From assembly GCA_024234815.1 (NCBI GenBank), contig JACKNO010000003.1:635591-699590 (forward strand): DNA of 64,000 nucleotides. Direction: 5' to 3'. The notes beneath the pieces were generated by a model that searched no databases, had not been told where the DNA came from, and was given only the letters and a program-made list of their open reading frames with translations. Within the stretch, counting starts at the first letter, position 1; every line of letters starts with the position of its first letter. The DNA is from Pseudomonadales bacterium (lineage in GTDB: Bacteria; Pseudomonadota; Gammaproteobacteria; Pseudomonadales; Halieaceae). The position numbers were made by a program, and so were the translations under genes. Below, piece after piece: positions 44,763 to 52,697 of the stretch.

Positions 44763-45683
44763 TCAAAAGTGCTGGTAACCCGGCGCAATGTCAAGGCCGG
44801 GGCCGCAGTCGACACCCTCCCCGGCGACCACCTCCCCGATGCGGGTACATCCGGGCGGGGCCTGCGCAGTGGCAGGCAGGCAAAAACACAGCTCGTAGTC
44901 ATCGCCGCCGGCCAGCGCCCAGCGCCTGACCTGCCCGGCGCTGGCATGCGAGGCCAGCGCCGGTGACAGCGGCAACAGTTCCGGTTCGATGACCAGTTTG
45001 ACCCCACTGGCGGCGGCGATATGTCCCGCGTCCGCCAGCAGGCCATCCGAGATATCGATGGCCGCGCTAGCCTTGCCCAGCAACTCCCGCCCCAACGCCA
45101 ACCTGGCGCGGGGACGATTGAAGCGGTGCAGCAGGTATTCGGCATGGTCGGGAGTTGGCTGCCACTGACCGGTCAGCACGGCCAACCCCCCAGCGGCGTC
45201 GCCCAGGTACCCCGATACGTAAACGACATCGCCAACTGTGGCGCCACCGCGCAGCAACGCCTCTCCGGATGGCAGCGCCCCCAGTACCTGCACGGTAATC
45301 GTCAGGGGACCCCGGGTAGTATCGCCTCCCACCAGCGGCAGCCGGTATTCGCTCACCGCCTCAGCCAGGCCCTGGCTGAAAGTCTGCAACCAGAGTTCGT
45401 CCGCCGCCGGCAGGGTGAGCGCCAGAGTCATACCCAGGGGGCGGGCCCCCATGGCCGCAAGATCGCTGGCGGCGACGGACACGGCACGAAACCCGATGTC
45501 CTCGGGAAAACTGTCCGCCGGAAAATGTACGCCCTCCACCATCGTGTCCACCGAGGTGGCCAGGCGCTCCCCCGCGTCGAGGTGCAAAATGGCGCAATCG
45601 TCTCCCACGGACAGGTCCACGGCTGCGCCGCGCCCCAGGGCGGAAAAATAGCGATAGATGAGGGAAAACTCCGAGACAGGCAT
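44763..45683 (-). CDS. thiL: Thiamine-monophosphate kinase
   Basis: ThiL phosphorylates thiamine monophosphate to the active diphosphate. The 306-residue product starts SEFSLIYRYFSALGRG and has the PurM-like ATP-binding elements VGDDCAILHL, SVDTMVEGVHF, VAASDLAAMGARPLG and GGDTTRGPLT, and the C-terminal SDGLLADAGHI and AGGDDYELCF. The ATG at 45681-45683 overlaps the nusB stop by one base (TGATG), which settles the start; the open frame continuing to 46316 lies inside nusB and ribH. Confidence 0.96.
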   Translation of the reverse strand: MPVSEFSLIYRYFSALGRGAAVDLSVGDDCAILHLDAGERLATSVDTMVEGVHFPADSFPEDIGFRAVSVAASDLAAMGARPLGMTLALTLPAADELWLQTFSQGLAEAVSEYRLPLVGGDTTRGPLTITVQVLGALPSGEALLRGGATVGDVVYVSGYLGDAAGGLAVLTGQWQPTPDHAEYLLHRFNRPRARLALGRELLGKASAAIDISDGLLADAGHIAAASGVKLVIEPELLPLSPALASHASAGQVRRWALAGGDDYELCFCLPATAQAPPGCTRIGEVVAGEGVDCGPGLDIAPGYQHF

Positions 45684-46135
45684 CAGGATGCCGCGTCGAT
45701 CTCGACCTTGCGAAGTTCGCGGGCGGCCTTGTCCAGCACGCCATTGATGTACTTGTGACCATCCGTCGCACCAAACTTTTTGGCCAGGGCAACGGCTTCG
45801 TTGATCACGACTTTGTAGGGGACGTCGAGCCGATGGGCCAACTCGAAAGTACCCATGCGTAACAGGGTGCGCTCGATGGGATCCAGGTCTGACAGTTTGC
45901 GATCCAGCAGCGGCTCGAGCCGGGCCTCCAACTCGTCCACGCACGCGGGAACCCCGTGCAGCAGTGACTGGAAATACTCTAGATCCACATGATTGAAATC
46001 GTAATCGGCGCGAAATTCCGCCTCGATAGCCGCCAGTGGGGCAGACGCCATATGCCACTGGTAGAGGGCCTGCATACCGTAGTGACGGGCCTTGCGACGC
46101 TCGGCCGCGAGAGTATTGCGCGCGGAAGTGCCCAC
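45683..46135 (-). CDS. nusB: Transcription antitermination factor NusB
   Basis: NusB, with NusE (S10), binds boxA RNA and supports antitermination of rRNA operons. The 150-residue all-helical protein has the family stretch ERRKARHYGMQALYQWHMA, the hydrophobic core LDPIERTLLRMGTFELAHRLDVPYKVVINEAVALAK (read in part) and the end KKFGATDGHKYINGVLDKAA. It starts directly at the ribH stop. Operon position between ribH and thiL is the standard gammaproteobacterial one. Confidence 0.96.
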   Translation of the reverse strand: MGTSARNTLAAERRKARHYGMQALYQWHMASAPLAAIEAEFRADYDFNHVDLEYFQSLLHGVPACVDELEARLEPLLDRKLSDLDPIERTLLRMGTFELAHRLDVPYKVVINEAVALAKKFGATDGHKYINGVLDKAARELRKVEIDAAS

Positions 46136-46609
46136 TCAGCCGATCTTGCCCAGCAGGCTGACCATTTCCAGGGCGGACATGGCAGCCTCTTCGCCCTTGT
46201 TGCCAGCCTTTGTGCCCGAGCGCTCCACCGCCTGCTCGATTGAATCCACCGTCAGCACGCCGAATGAGATAGGCACACCGTACTCCATGCTTACATGGGC
46301 GATGCCCTTGGTGCACTCGCCGGCGACATACTCAAAGTGCGGTGTACCACCGCGAATGACCGCGCCCAGTGCGATAATGGCGTCGACCCCGCCGCTGGCC
46401 GCCACCTTTTTACAGACCAGCGGAATTTCGAACGCGCCGGGGGCACGCACTACGGTGATGTGCTTTTCATCCACGCCGTGGCGGCGCAGGGTATCGATGG
46501 CTCCGGCGAGCAGGTGTTCCACGACAAAGCTGTTCCAGCGCCCCACTACCAGCGTGTATTTGCCCTTGCCACCGGTAAAATCGCCTTCAATGGTTTTTAT
46601 ATCACTCAT
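46136..46609 (-). CDS. ribH: 6,7-dimethyl-8-ribityllumazine synthase
   Basis: RibH condenses 3,4-dihydroxy-2-butanone 4-phosphate with the aminopyrimidine to make lumazine, assembling into a 60-mer or pentamer. The 157-residue protein has [17 protein letters not shown] at the ribityl site, [12 protein letters not shown], and the catalytic histidine in [17 protein letters not shown]. It lies 35 bp after ribBA and abuts nusB. Confidence 0.97.
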   Translation of the reverse strand: MSDIKTIEGDFTGGKGKYTLVVGRWNSFVVEHLLAGAIDTLRRHGVDEKHITVVRAPGAFEIPLVCKKVAASGGVDAIIALGAVIRGGTPHFEYVAGECTKGIAHVSMEYGVPISFGVLTVDSIEQAVERSGTKAGNKGEEAAMSALEMVSLLGKIG

Positions 46610-46644
46610 TCTTCCTGTTCCTTCTCAATCGACACGGCCCGCGA

Positions 46645-47748
46645 TCACTGCCCGGGCTGGACAAAATCCAACACTTCGAGGCCGAAGCCGGAAATCGCAT
46701 TGTACTTGATCGGCGCGCCCATCAGGTGGATTTTTCCCACCCCAAGATCCTTGAGGATCTGCGAGCCAAGGCCCACGGTGGTATAGCTATCGGGGGTCAT
46801 TATTCCGGGGGCAGGGGTCTTCCCCAGCGCCAGATCGACACTGGACAGCAACTGCTCCGGACTCTCGCTACGTACCAGCAGCACGATCACCCCACGGTCA
46901 CTCTCGGCCACCGCCTTCAGGCAATTTGCCATATTCCACCCTTGCGGCCCCTCGATCCGGGTGGAGACCAGGTCGCGCATGGCGGACTGCACATGCACTC
47001 TCACCAGCGTGGGCTGCTCCGGCACGATATCGCCGCGGGACAGCGCCAGATGCACCTCGCCGGCGGTCTGGTCGCGATAGGCGGTCAGTTTGAATTCGCC
47101 GTAACCGGTCTGCACGACGCCCTCGCGAATACGCCGTATGGTGCGCTCGTTGGCCAGGCGAAAATGGATAAGGTCGGCTATGGTGCCAATCTTCAGCTGG
47201 TGCCTGTCGGCGAACTCACGCAGGGCGGGGCCGTCCGCCACCATCCCTTCAGGAGTCAGGATGTCGGCAATCACCGCGGCCGGGAGCAACCCCGCCAGGC
47301 GCGCGTAATCGGAAGCTGCCTCGGTGTGACCGGCGCGGGTCAACACGCCGCCGGGCATGGCTGCCAGCGGAAAAATATGGCCGGGCTGAACGATGTCCTG
47401 CGGCTTCGCGAACGGCGCCACCGCCGCCTGTACAGTACGGGCGCGATCGGCGGCCGAGATACCGGTGTCGATTCCTTCGGCAGCCTCGATCGATAGGGTG
47501 AAGTGGGCTTTTTCACCCAGCCCCTCGTCCACCATCGGCGGCAGGTCAAGCTGGCGGCAGCGATCCTCGGTCAGGGTGAGGCACACCAGGCCGCGGGCCT
47601 GGCGCGCCATGAAGTTCACGTGGCCGGCATCACAGTGCTCGGCGGCAACCATGACCACGCCTTCATTGTCGCGGTCGGCATCATCGTCCAACAGCACGAC
47701 CATGCGCCCCTGGCGGATGTCGCTGATCAATTCCTCGACTGTATTCAA
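46645..47748 (-). CDS. ribBA: 3,4-dihydroxy-2-butanone-4-phosphate synthase with degenerate GTP cyclohydrolase II domain
   Basis: The N-terminal ~200 residues are the RibB domain, which makes dihydroxybutanone phosphate from ribulose 5-phosphate: LLDDDADRDNEG (the usual DREN is DRDN, a conservative Glu-to-Asp change at a metal ligand), NFMARQARGLVC, ISAADRARTVQAAV and RAGHTEAASD. The C-terminal ~160 residues align with GTP cyclohydrolase II but the zinc cysteines are missing: the HSEC...CDCG region reads VHVQSAMRDLVSTRIEG, so this half is probably inactive. Separate ribA supplies that activity. Overlaps the ribE stop by 4 bp (ATGA). Confidence 0.92.
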   Translation of the reverse strand: MNTVEELISDIRQGRMVVLLDDDADRDNEGVVMVAAEHCDAGHVNFMARQARGLVCLTLTEDRCRQLDLPPMVDEGLGEKAHFTLSIEAAEGIDTGISAADRARTVQAAVAPFAKPQDIVQPGHIFPLAAMPGGVLTRAGHTEAASDYARLAGLLPAAVIADILTPEGMVADGPALREFADRHQLKIGTIADLIHFRLANERTIRRIREGVVQTGYGEFKLTAYRDQTAGEVHLALSRGDIVPEQPTLVRVHVQSAMRDLVSTRIEGPQGWNMANCLKAVAESDRGVIVLLVRSESPEQLLSSVDLALGKTPAPGIMTPDSYTTVGLGSQILKDLGVGKIHLMGAPIKYNAISGFGLEVLDFVQPGQ

Positions 47749-48443
47749 ACCTTGTTACCTGTTCCAGAAGGCGGCGCCGTGCCGCGCAGAAAACCATTGT
47801 CGGCCAGTGTCGCCATAGACAGCCCCGTAGCTGGCGCCGACCGGGCCGCGGCATCGCCCAACACAAGACGCTCCAGGTAGCGGGCGATGACATCCACCTC
47901 GAGGTTGACCTGAGTGCCGGGGCCATACTCGCCGAACACCGTCTCCGCCATCGTCTGGGGAATGATATTGAGTTCAAACAGCGCTCCGGACACCGCATTT
48001 ACCGTAAGGCTGGTGCCGTCCACGCAGATACTTCCCTTGTGGGCGATATATTTTGCCAGCGCATCCGGTGCGCGAATCTCCACTCTTACCGAACGCCCGT
48101 CCGGCTGCAGGCTGACCACTTCACCCACGCCATCGACGTGTCCGCTGACGATATGCCCGCCCAGGCGGCTGGCCGGGGTGAGCGCTTTTTCCAGGTTCAC
48201 CCTGGCCCCCACTTGCAGCTTGCCCAGGGTGGTGAAGTTGAGCGTTTCCACCGACACATCGGCCCAGTAGCCGTCGCCGGGCAATTCGATCACCGTGAGG
48301 CAGACACCGTTGGTGCAGACACTGTCTCCCAGCACCAGGTCGTCCAGCGCCAGCTTGCCGGTGTGGATGCGCAGGCGCAGGTCGCCGCCGCTCGGCTGCA
48401 TGGCCGCAACCTTGCCAACCGCCTGGATAATCCCTGTAAACAT
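47745..48443 (-). CDS. ribE: Riboflavin synthase alpha subunit
   Basis: Riboflavin synthase dismutates two lumazines to riboflavin and the aminopyrimidine. The 232-residue product begins MFTGIIQAVGKV and has the family's internal duplication: VCTNGVCLTVIEL in the first barrel and ICVDGTSLTVNAV in the second, with GHIVSGHVDGVG between them. The tail after about 200 is slightly longer than in E. coli. It lies 23 bp after ribD. Some authors call this gene ribC. Confidence 0.96.
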   Translation of the reverse strand: MFTGIIQAVGKVAAMQPSGGDLRLRIHTGKLALDDLVLGDSVCTNGVCLTVIELPGDGYWADVSVETLNFTTLGKLQVGARVNLEKALTPASRLGGHIVSGHVDGVGEVVSLQPDGRSVRVEIRAPDALAKYIAHKGSICVDGTSLTVNAVSGALFELNIIPQTMAETVFGEYGPGTQVNLEVDVIARYLERLVLGDAAARSAPATGLSMATLADNGFLRGTAPPSGTGNKV

Positions 48444-48466
48444 AGTTTTCCTCTGTTACTCACGGC

Positions 48467-49582
48467 TCAGGCGGGCTTCACCACCAAACGCCAGTCCTGG
48501 CCGATCTTGCGAACGTCGTCGATGTGCAACTGCACCTTGTCCGCCATATCGTCCAGGGGAAGGCTCAACAGGGGCCGCGCGCGGTCGCCCAGAAGTGCCG
48601 GCGCCATATAGACGATCAATTCATCCAGCAGGCCTTCCCGCAGCAGCGCCCCCGCCAGGCGGGGGCCAGATTCTACCAGAATTTCGTTGCATTGCCGCGC
48701 GCAGAGCTCCGTCATTAACTGTCGTAAATCCAGGCCATGTTCGCCCGTGCCCAGCGCCGAGAACTCGACGCCCGCCCGCGCCAGGCCCGCCGGCACCGCT
48801 GCGCCGGCAGCGTGGCACAGTAGTGAGGAACCCTCACCGCCCAGCACCCGGGCGTGCGGCGGCGTGCGCAAGCCGGAATCGAGGATTACACGCAAGGGCT
48901 GTCGCGCCGCGGCCAGTAGCGCCTGCTCCGCGGGTAAATCCAGCTCTGCGGGACGCACGGTGAGCGCGCAGTCATCGGCCAGCACCGTCCCCACGCCGGT
49001 GACGATGGCGCAACTCGACGCGCGCAGGCGCTGCACATCCCGCCGCGCAGAGGGACCCGTGATCCATTGACTCTGGCCAGAGGCCATGGCGGTACGGCCA
49101 TCCAGCGACATGGCCAGCTTTACTCGAACCCGGCCGCGGCCGCGGGTCATGCGGGCAATAAAACCCGGGATCAGCTGGCGAGCCTCGGCCTCCAGCGGGC
49201 CGCACTCGACCTCGACACCGGCGGCGCGCAATTTCCGCAGGCCACTTCCCGCCACTTGCGGGTTGGGGTCCTGCATGGCCGCAACCACTCTGCGCACCCC
49301 GGCGGCTATCAGGGCATCGGCGCAGGGTCCGGTTTTGCCGTGGTGACTGCAGGGTTCCAGGGTGACGTAGGCAACTGCATTCCGGGCATCCCCCGCCGCC
49401 TCCAGCGCTACGATTTCAGCGTGACTACCCCCGGCGGGCCGGGTGTAGCCTTCGCCGATGATTTGCCCGTCACGCACCAGCACACAGCCGACATGAGGAT
49501 TGGGCATGGCCGAGAACTGGCCGAGCCGGGCCAGCTGCACGGCGCGTGCCATCATAGCGGTGTCGAATGCGCGATCCATCAT
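48467..49582 (-). CDS. ribD: Bifunctional riboflavin deaminase/reductase RibD
   Basis: RibD deaminates the pyrimidine ring and then reduces the ribosyl side chain in riboflavin synthesis. The 371-residue product has the zinc deaminase half with GGSHAEIVAL and LEPCSHHGKTGPCADALI (zinc His and two Cys), then the reductase half with VRVKLAMSLDGRTAM and SQWITGPSARRDVQRLRA. The ATG at 49582 (or the next at 49579) starts 13 bp after the nrdR stop; the frame extending to 49705 lies inside nrdR. Confidence 0.95.
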   Translation of the reverse strand: MMDRAFDTAMMARAVQLARLGQFSAMPNPHVGCVLVRDGQIIGEGYTRPAGGSHAEIVALEAAGDARNAVAYVTLEPCSHHGKTGPCADALIAAGVRRVVAAMQDPNPQVAGSGLRKLRAAGVEVECGPLEAEARQLIPGFIARMTRGRGRVRVKLAMSLDGRTAMASGQSQWITGPSARRDVQRLRASSCAIVTGVGTVLADDCALTVRPAELDLPAEQALLAAARQPLRVILDSGLRTPPHARVLGGEGSSLLCHAAGAAVPAGLARAGVEFSALGTGEHGLDLRQLMTELCARQCNEILVESGPRLAGALLREGLLDELIVYMAPALLGDRARPLLSLPLDDMADKVQLHIDDVRKIGQDWRLVVKPA

Positions 49583-49595
49583 GCGACGGGTAAAC

Positions 49596-50069
49596 TCAGT
49601 CGACGTTCTTGGACACAGGCTCGGCTTCAAGTCGCTCGATGGTGTCGCGAAACTCGGAGATATCCTGGAAACTGCGATAGACCGAGGCAAAGCGCACATA
49701 GGCAACCTGATCCAGCTGTTTCAAATGGTCCATTACCAGTTCACCCAGCACCCGGGATCCCACCTCGCGCTCTCCGGTCGCTCGCAGATCATGCTTGATC
49801 TGATTGATGACAGCCTCGATACGTTCCACCGACACCGGTCGCTTCTCGAGTGCCCGCAGAAAACCGGCGCGCAGCTTGCCCTCGTCAAAAGGCTCGCGAC
49901 TGCCGTTCTGCTTGATCAGGCGCGGCATGACCAGTTCTGCCATCTCATAGGTTGTGTAGCGCTCTGCGCAGCTCAGGCACTCGCGTCGTCGCCGCACCTG
50001 ATCGCCATCCGCGACCAGCCTCGAATCTATGACCTTGGTATCCTCGGCACCACAAAATGGACAGTGCAT
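49596..50069 (-). CDS. nrdR: Transcriptional repressor NrdR
   Basis: NrdR represses ribonucleotide reductase genes in response to the ATP/dATP ratio. The 157-residue protein has the N-terminal zinc ribbon [17 protein letters not shown] with its second pair in [15 protein letters not shown], and the ATP-cone with [15 protein letters not shown]. It heads the riboflavin operon, as in many gammaproteobacteria, and is divergent from the FNR-type gene. Confidence 0.97.
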   Translation of the reverse strand: MHCPFCGAEDTKVIDSRLVADGDQVRRRRECLSCAERYTTYEMAELVMPRLIKQNGSREPFDEGKLRAGFLRALEKRPVSVERIEAVINQIKHDLRATGEREVGSRVLGELVMDHLKQLDQVAYVRFASVYRSFQDISEFRDTIERLEAEPVSKNVD

Positions 50070-50104
50070 GGCTTTGCCTCATTGTTCTAAGTAGCTGAAG
50101 ATTA

Positions 50105-50116
50105 ACACATTTGTGT
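50105..50116. promoter_or_regulatory. Small palindrome in the nrdR/fnr divergent region
   Basis: ACACA (50105-50109) and TGTGT (50112-50116) are perfect inverted arms around TT, 36 bp upstream of the nrdR start codon. The spacing and the ACAC/GTGT ends recall half of an NrdR box, but the central AT-rich part is too short for a complete site. No TTGAT-N4-ATCAA FNR box is visible in the gap. Confidence 0.3.
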
Positions 50117-50260
50117 GCAACAAAGCTGCCACCCTGGCAACTGCTGATCCGTTGCAAGCGCGCATCAGCGGTGCACCATGACACAGCAGGCGAGTTCATT
50201 CATAATGACCCGCACGCTGCGTACAAAACCATTCAGCGCAATAAGAGTGAATCATAGGTG

Positions 50261-51025
50261 ATGCTGGATCATAAGGCGGTATCCGAACTGATCGGTTCGG
50301 ACCTGTCGTGTTCACACGAGTTTGACACGTCCTGCGAAACCTGTCGCATGCGCGTGCTGTGCCTGCCGGCGGCCCTGGACCCACACCAGCTCGAGATACT
50401 GCAAAGCATCATAGAACAGCCCCGCGCCCTGCCGGCCGGGGAGCACCTCTACCACCAGAACCAGCATTTTACCGCTCTCTACGCCGTACTCGCTGGCAGT
50501 ATCAAGACCTATACCGCTCATGAGGACGGCTGGATCAGGATTACCGGCTGCCACTTGCCCGGTGATATCTTCGGCTTTTCCGGGATCGAGGAGTCCCACT
50601 ACCGCAGCACCGCCCGGGCGCTGGAGGACTCACTGGTGTGCGAGATACCCTTCGAAGATCTCGAGGGCCTGTGTCGCAAGATTCCCGACCTGCAGTCCCG
50701 CCTGTTTCACATGATGAGCCAGCGCCTGGTAGAGGATCACGAACTGGCCGCCCAGTTCATTCACAAGCGGCCTGCCCGCAAGCGGATAGCGGCGTTCCTG
50801 CTGGGCTTGTCGACACGTGCGGCGCGCCGCGGCGATTCCACCACGGAAATTCACCTGCCGATGTCTCGCACCGACATCGGCAACTATCTGGGGATAACCC
50901 TGGAGACGGTTTGCCGGGAGCTCGCACGCCTGGAAAAGCTCGGCGTAATCGCGCTGCAGAAACGGGAACTGACCATTCTCGACCTGCCGGGCCTGCGCGA
51001 GCTGATTTGTAAAGCGAAAAGCTGA
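50261..51025 (+). CDS. FNR/Anr-type oxygen-sensing transcription regulator
   Basis: A 254-residue CRP/FNR-family regulator. Cluster ligands are intact: Cys25, Cys28, Cys34 in SCETCRMRVLC and Cys127 in LVCEIPF, the spacing of E. coli FNR, so it should bind an oxygen-labile [4Fe-4S] cluster. The cNMP-like barrel has ITGCHLPGDIFGFSGIE. The helix-turn-helix reads SRTDIGNYLGITLETVCREL: the recognition glutamate and arginine are kept, but the serine of E. coli FNR ExxSR is cysteine. ATG 50261 follows AGGTG; a GTG one codon earlier is possible. Confidence 0.92.
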   Translation: MLDHKAVSELIGSDLSCSHEFDTSCETCRMRVLCLPAALDPHQLEILQSIIEQPRALPAGEHLYHQNQHFTALYAVLAGSIKTYTAHEDGWIRITGCHLPGDIFGFSGIEESHYRSTARALEDSLVCEIPFEDLEGLCRKIPDLQSRLFHMMSQRLVEDHELAAQFIHKRPARKRIAAFLLGLSTRAARRGDSTTEIHLPMSRTDIGNYLGITLETVCRELARLEKLGVIALQKRELTILDLPGLRELICKAKS

Positions 51026-51032
51026 GCGCCCG

Positions 51033-52298
51033 CTAGTCGCGGTAGACCGGGAAGCGGGCGCAGATCTCGAGCACCTTTTCCTTTACCGACGCAATCACCT
51101 GCTCGGAGCCGCCATTTTCCAGCGACTCCAGCACATCGCACATCCAGCCAGTCAACTCCACTGTCTCCGCCTCGCCGAAACCGCGGGTGGTAATCGCAGG
51201 TGTGCCGACACGCAGGCCGGAGGTGACAAACGGCGAGCGCGGATCGTTGGGCACCGCATTCTTGTTCACGGTGATATTGGCATCGCCAAGCGCCGCATCG
51301 GCGTCCTTGCCAGTGTAGGGCTTGCCTATCAGGTCGACCAGCATCAGGTGATTATCCGTGCCGCCGGAGACAATATTGATTCCCCGCGCGATAAACGTTG
51401 CGGCCATCGCCCTGGCATTGGCGACTACCTGCTTCTGGTAGGCGACAAACTCCGGGCTCGCGGCCTCCTTGAAACTCACCGCCTTGGCGGCAATGACGTG
51501 CATCAGGGGGCCGCCCTGGCCGCCAGGGAACACCGCCGAATTGAATTTCTTCGCCAGTTCTTCGTTGGCCCTGGCCAGAATGATACCTCCGCGTGGGCCG
51601 CGCAGGGTCTTGTGAGTAGTGGAGGTGACAACATCGGCAAAGGGTACCGGGTTCGGGTACACGCCGGCGGCCACCAGGCCAGCCACATGGGCCATATCGA
51701 CCATCAGGTAGGCACCGACCTGATCGGCGATCGCGCGAAACCGGGCCCAGTCCATAACCCGCGAGTAGGCCGAAAAACCCGCGATAATCATTTTGGGCTT
51801 GTGTTCCAGGGCCAGCGCTTCCACCTGCTCGTAGTCCACCTCGCCGGTCGCACTGTCGAGTCCGTATTGCACTGCGTGATACATCTTGCCGGAAAAATTG
51901 ACGCTGGCGCCGTGTGTGAGGTGGCCGCCGTCCGCCAGGCTCATGCCCAGCACGGTGTCACCGGGAACGCACAGGGCCTGGTAAACGGCCGAGTTTGCCT
52001 GGGAACCGGAGTGCGGTTGCACGTTGGCATAGTCTGCGCCAAACAGGGCCTTGGCGCGCTCGATAGCCAGCGCCTCAGCCTTGTCCACATACTCGCAACC
52101 TCCGTAGTAGCGTTTGCCGGGGTAGCCTTCGGCATACTTGTTGGTCAGCACCGTGCCCTGGGCCTGCAGCACTCTCGGGCTGGCATAGTTCTCCGAAGCG
52201 ATCAGCTCGATATGCTCCTCCTGGCGGCGCTCTTCCTCACGAATGGCTGAGAATATCTCGTCGTCGAACCCTTCAATGCTCATGTTTTTGTCGAACAT
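51033..52298 (-). CDS. glyA: Serine hydroxymethyltransferase
   Basis: GlyA converts serine and tetrahydrofolate to glycine and methylene-THF. The 421-residue PLP enzyme begins [19 protein letters not shown] and has [42 protein letters not shown] and the Schiff-base lysine region [16 protein letters not shown]. The ATG at 52296-52298 gives the family length; the frame extending to 52598 crosses the leader hairpin and promoter. Convergent with the FNR-type gene (7-bp gap). Confidence 0.97.
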   Translation of the reverse strand: MFDKNMSIEGFDDEIFSAIREEERRQEEHIELIASENYASPRVLQAQGTVLTNKYAEGYPGKRYYGGCEYVDKAEALAIERAKALFGADYANVQPHSGSQANSAVYQALCVPGDTVLGMSLADGGHLTHGASVNFSGKMYHAVQYGLDSATGEVDYEQVEALALEHKPKMIIAGFSAYSRVMDWARFRAIADQVGAYLMVDMAHVAGLVAAGVYPNPVPFADVVTSTTHKTLRGPRGGIILARANEELAKKFNSAVFPGGQGGPLMHVIAAKAVSFKEAASPEFVAYQKQVVANARAMAATFIARGINIVSGGTDNHLMLVDLIGKPYTGKDADAALGDANITVNKNAVPNDPRSPFVTSGLRVGTPAITTRGFGEAETVELTGWMCDVLESLENGGSEQVIASVKEKVLEICARFPVYRD

Positions 52299-52321
52299 GG
52301 TTTTCCCCTGGCTGGTTGGCG

Positions 52322-52363
52322 GGGGCGACTGGCATCGCCCCGAATTGAAAGCGGCGCATTCTA
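52322..52363 (-). promoter_or_regulatory. glyA promoter -10 and leader hairpin
   Basis: On the minus strand, TAGAAT (52363-52358) is a good -10, so the glyA leader would be about 50 bases long. It contains a perfect 7-bp hairpin, GGGGCGA (52322-52328) with TCGCCCC (52335-52341) around a 6-base loop, ending about 24 bases before the ATG. No glycine- or SAM-riboswitch consensus is seen. The hairpin may affect mRNA stability or translation. Confidence 0.45.
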
Positions 52364-52697
52364 CCCCAAACGTGCCCCCCAGATAAGGGTGTTGAGGCGC
52401 AATCCGCCTTCCATGAGCAGCGGAGGGCCACTCAGCGGCAGAACGTGCTAAAGTTCCCGACCAGCGGGAAGGAAAATCCCGCCACAGTGCACTTATGAAC
52501 GAGGAGCGCACGGACACAGGAACCGGATTGACGGATATCGGAGCCAGGGCACTGCTGGCTATCGCGCGGCTGCAGTGCCCCGGTAATGCGCGCTGCAACC
52601 GCTGTTCACAACCGGCACGATCTTCTCCGGGTGGTTCATGTACAACTGCACATGAAACATTTTCATAGCCTACTGAATCAAAGGCGGTAACTTAAAC
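52364..52697. other. Non-coding divergent region between glyA and the transglutaminase operon
   Basis: The gap between the two divergent start codons is 399 bp in all; this is the part beyond the glyA -10. No gene is recognised. It holds a 6-bp hairpin, TTCCCG (52454-52459) with CGGGAA (52465-52470), and the TTCATGT/ACATGAA palindrome described separately. A frame continuous with glyA runs through part of it but has no supported start. Confidence 0.5.
52635..52656. promoter_or_regulatory. Candidate operator upstream of the transglutaminase operon
   Basis: TTCATGT (52635-52641) and ACATGAA (52650-52656) are perfect 7-bp inverted arms 8 bases apart (15-bp centre-to-centre), 41 bp before the start codon. 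A second small palindrome, GAAA-CAT-TTTC (52654-52664), overlaps it. Position and symmetry fit a dimeric regulator site; the regulator is unknown. Confidence 0.4.

Noticed and set aside
45684..46316. N-terminal extension of thiL giving 517 residues
   Set aside because: It lies inside nusB and ribH in another frame; the ATG overlapping the nusB stop gives the normal ThiL length.
49583..50257. FMN riboswitch upstream of the riboflavin operon
   Set aside because: No RFN-element consensus is visible before ribD, ribE, ribBA or nrdR.
52299..52598. N-terminal extension of glyA
   Set aside because: It crosses a good -10 and a leader hairpin, and the GlyA family starts at the chosen ATG.
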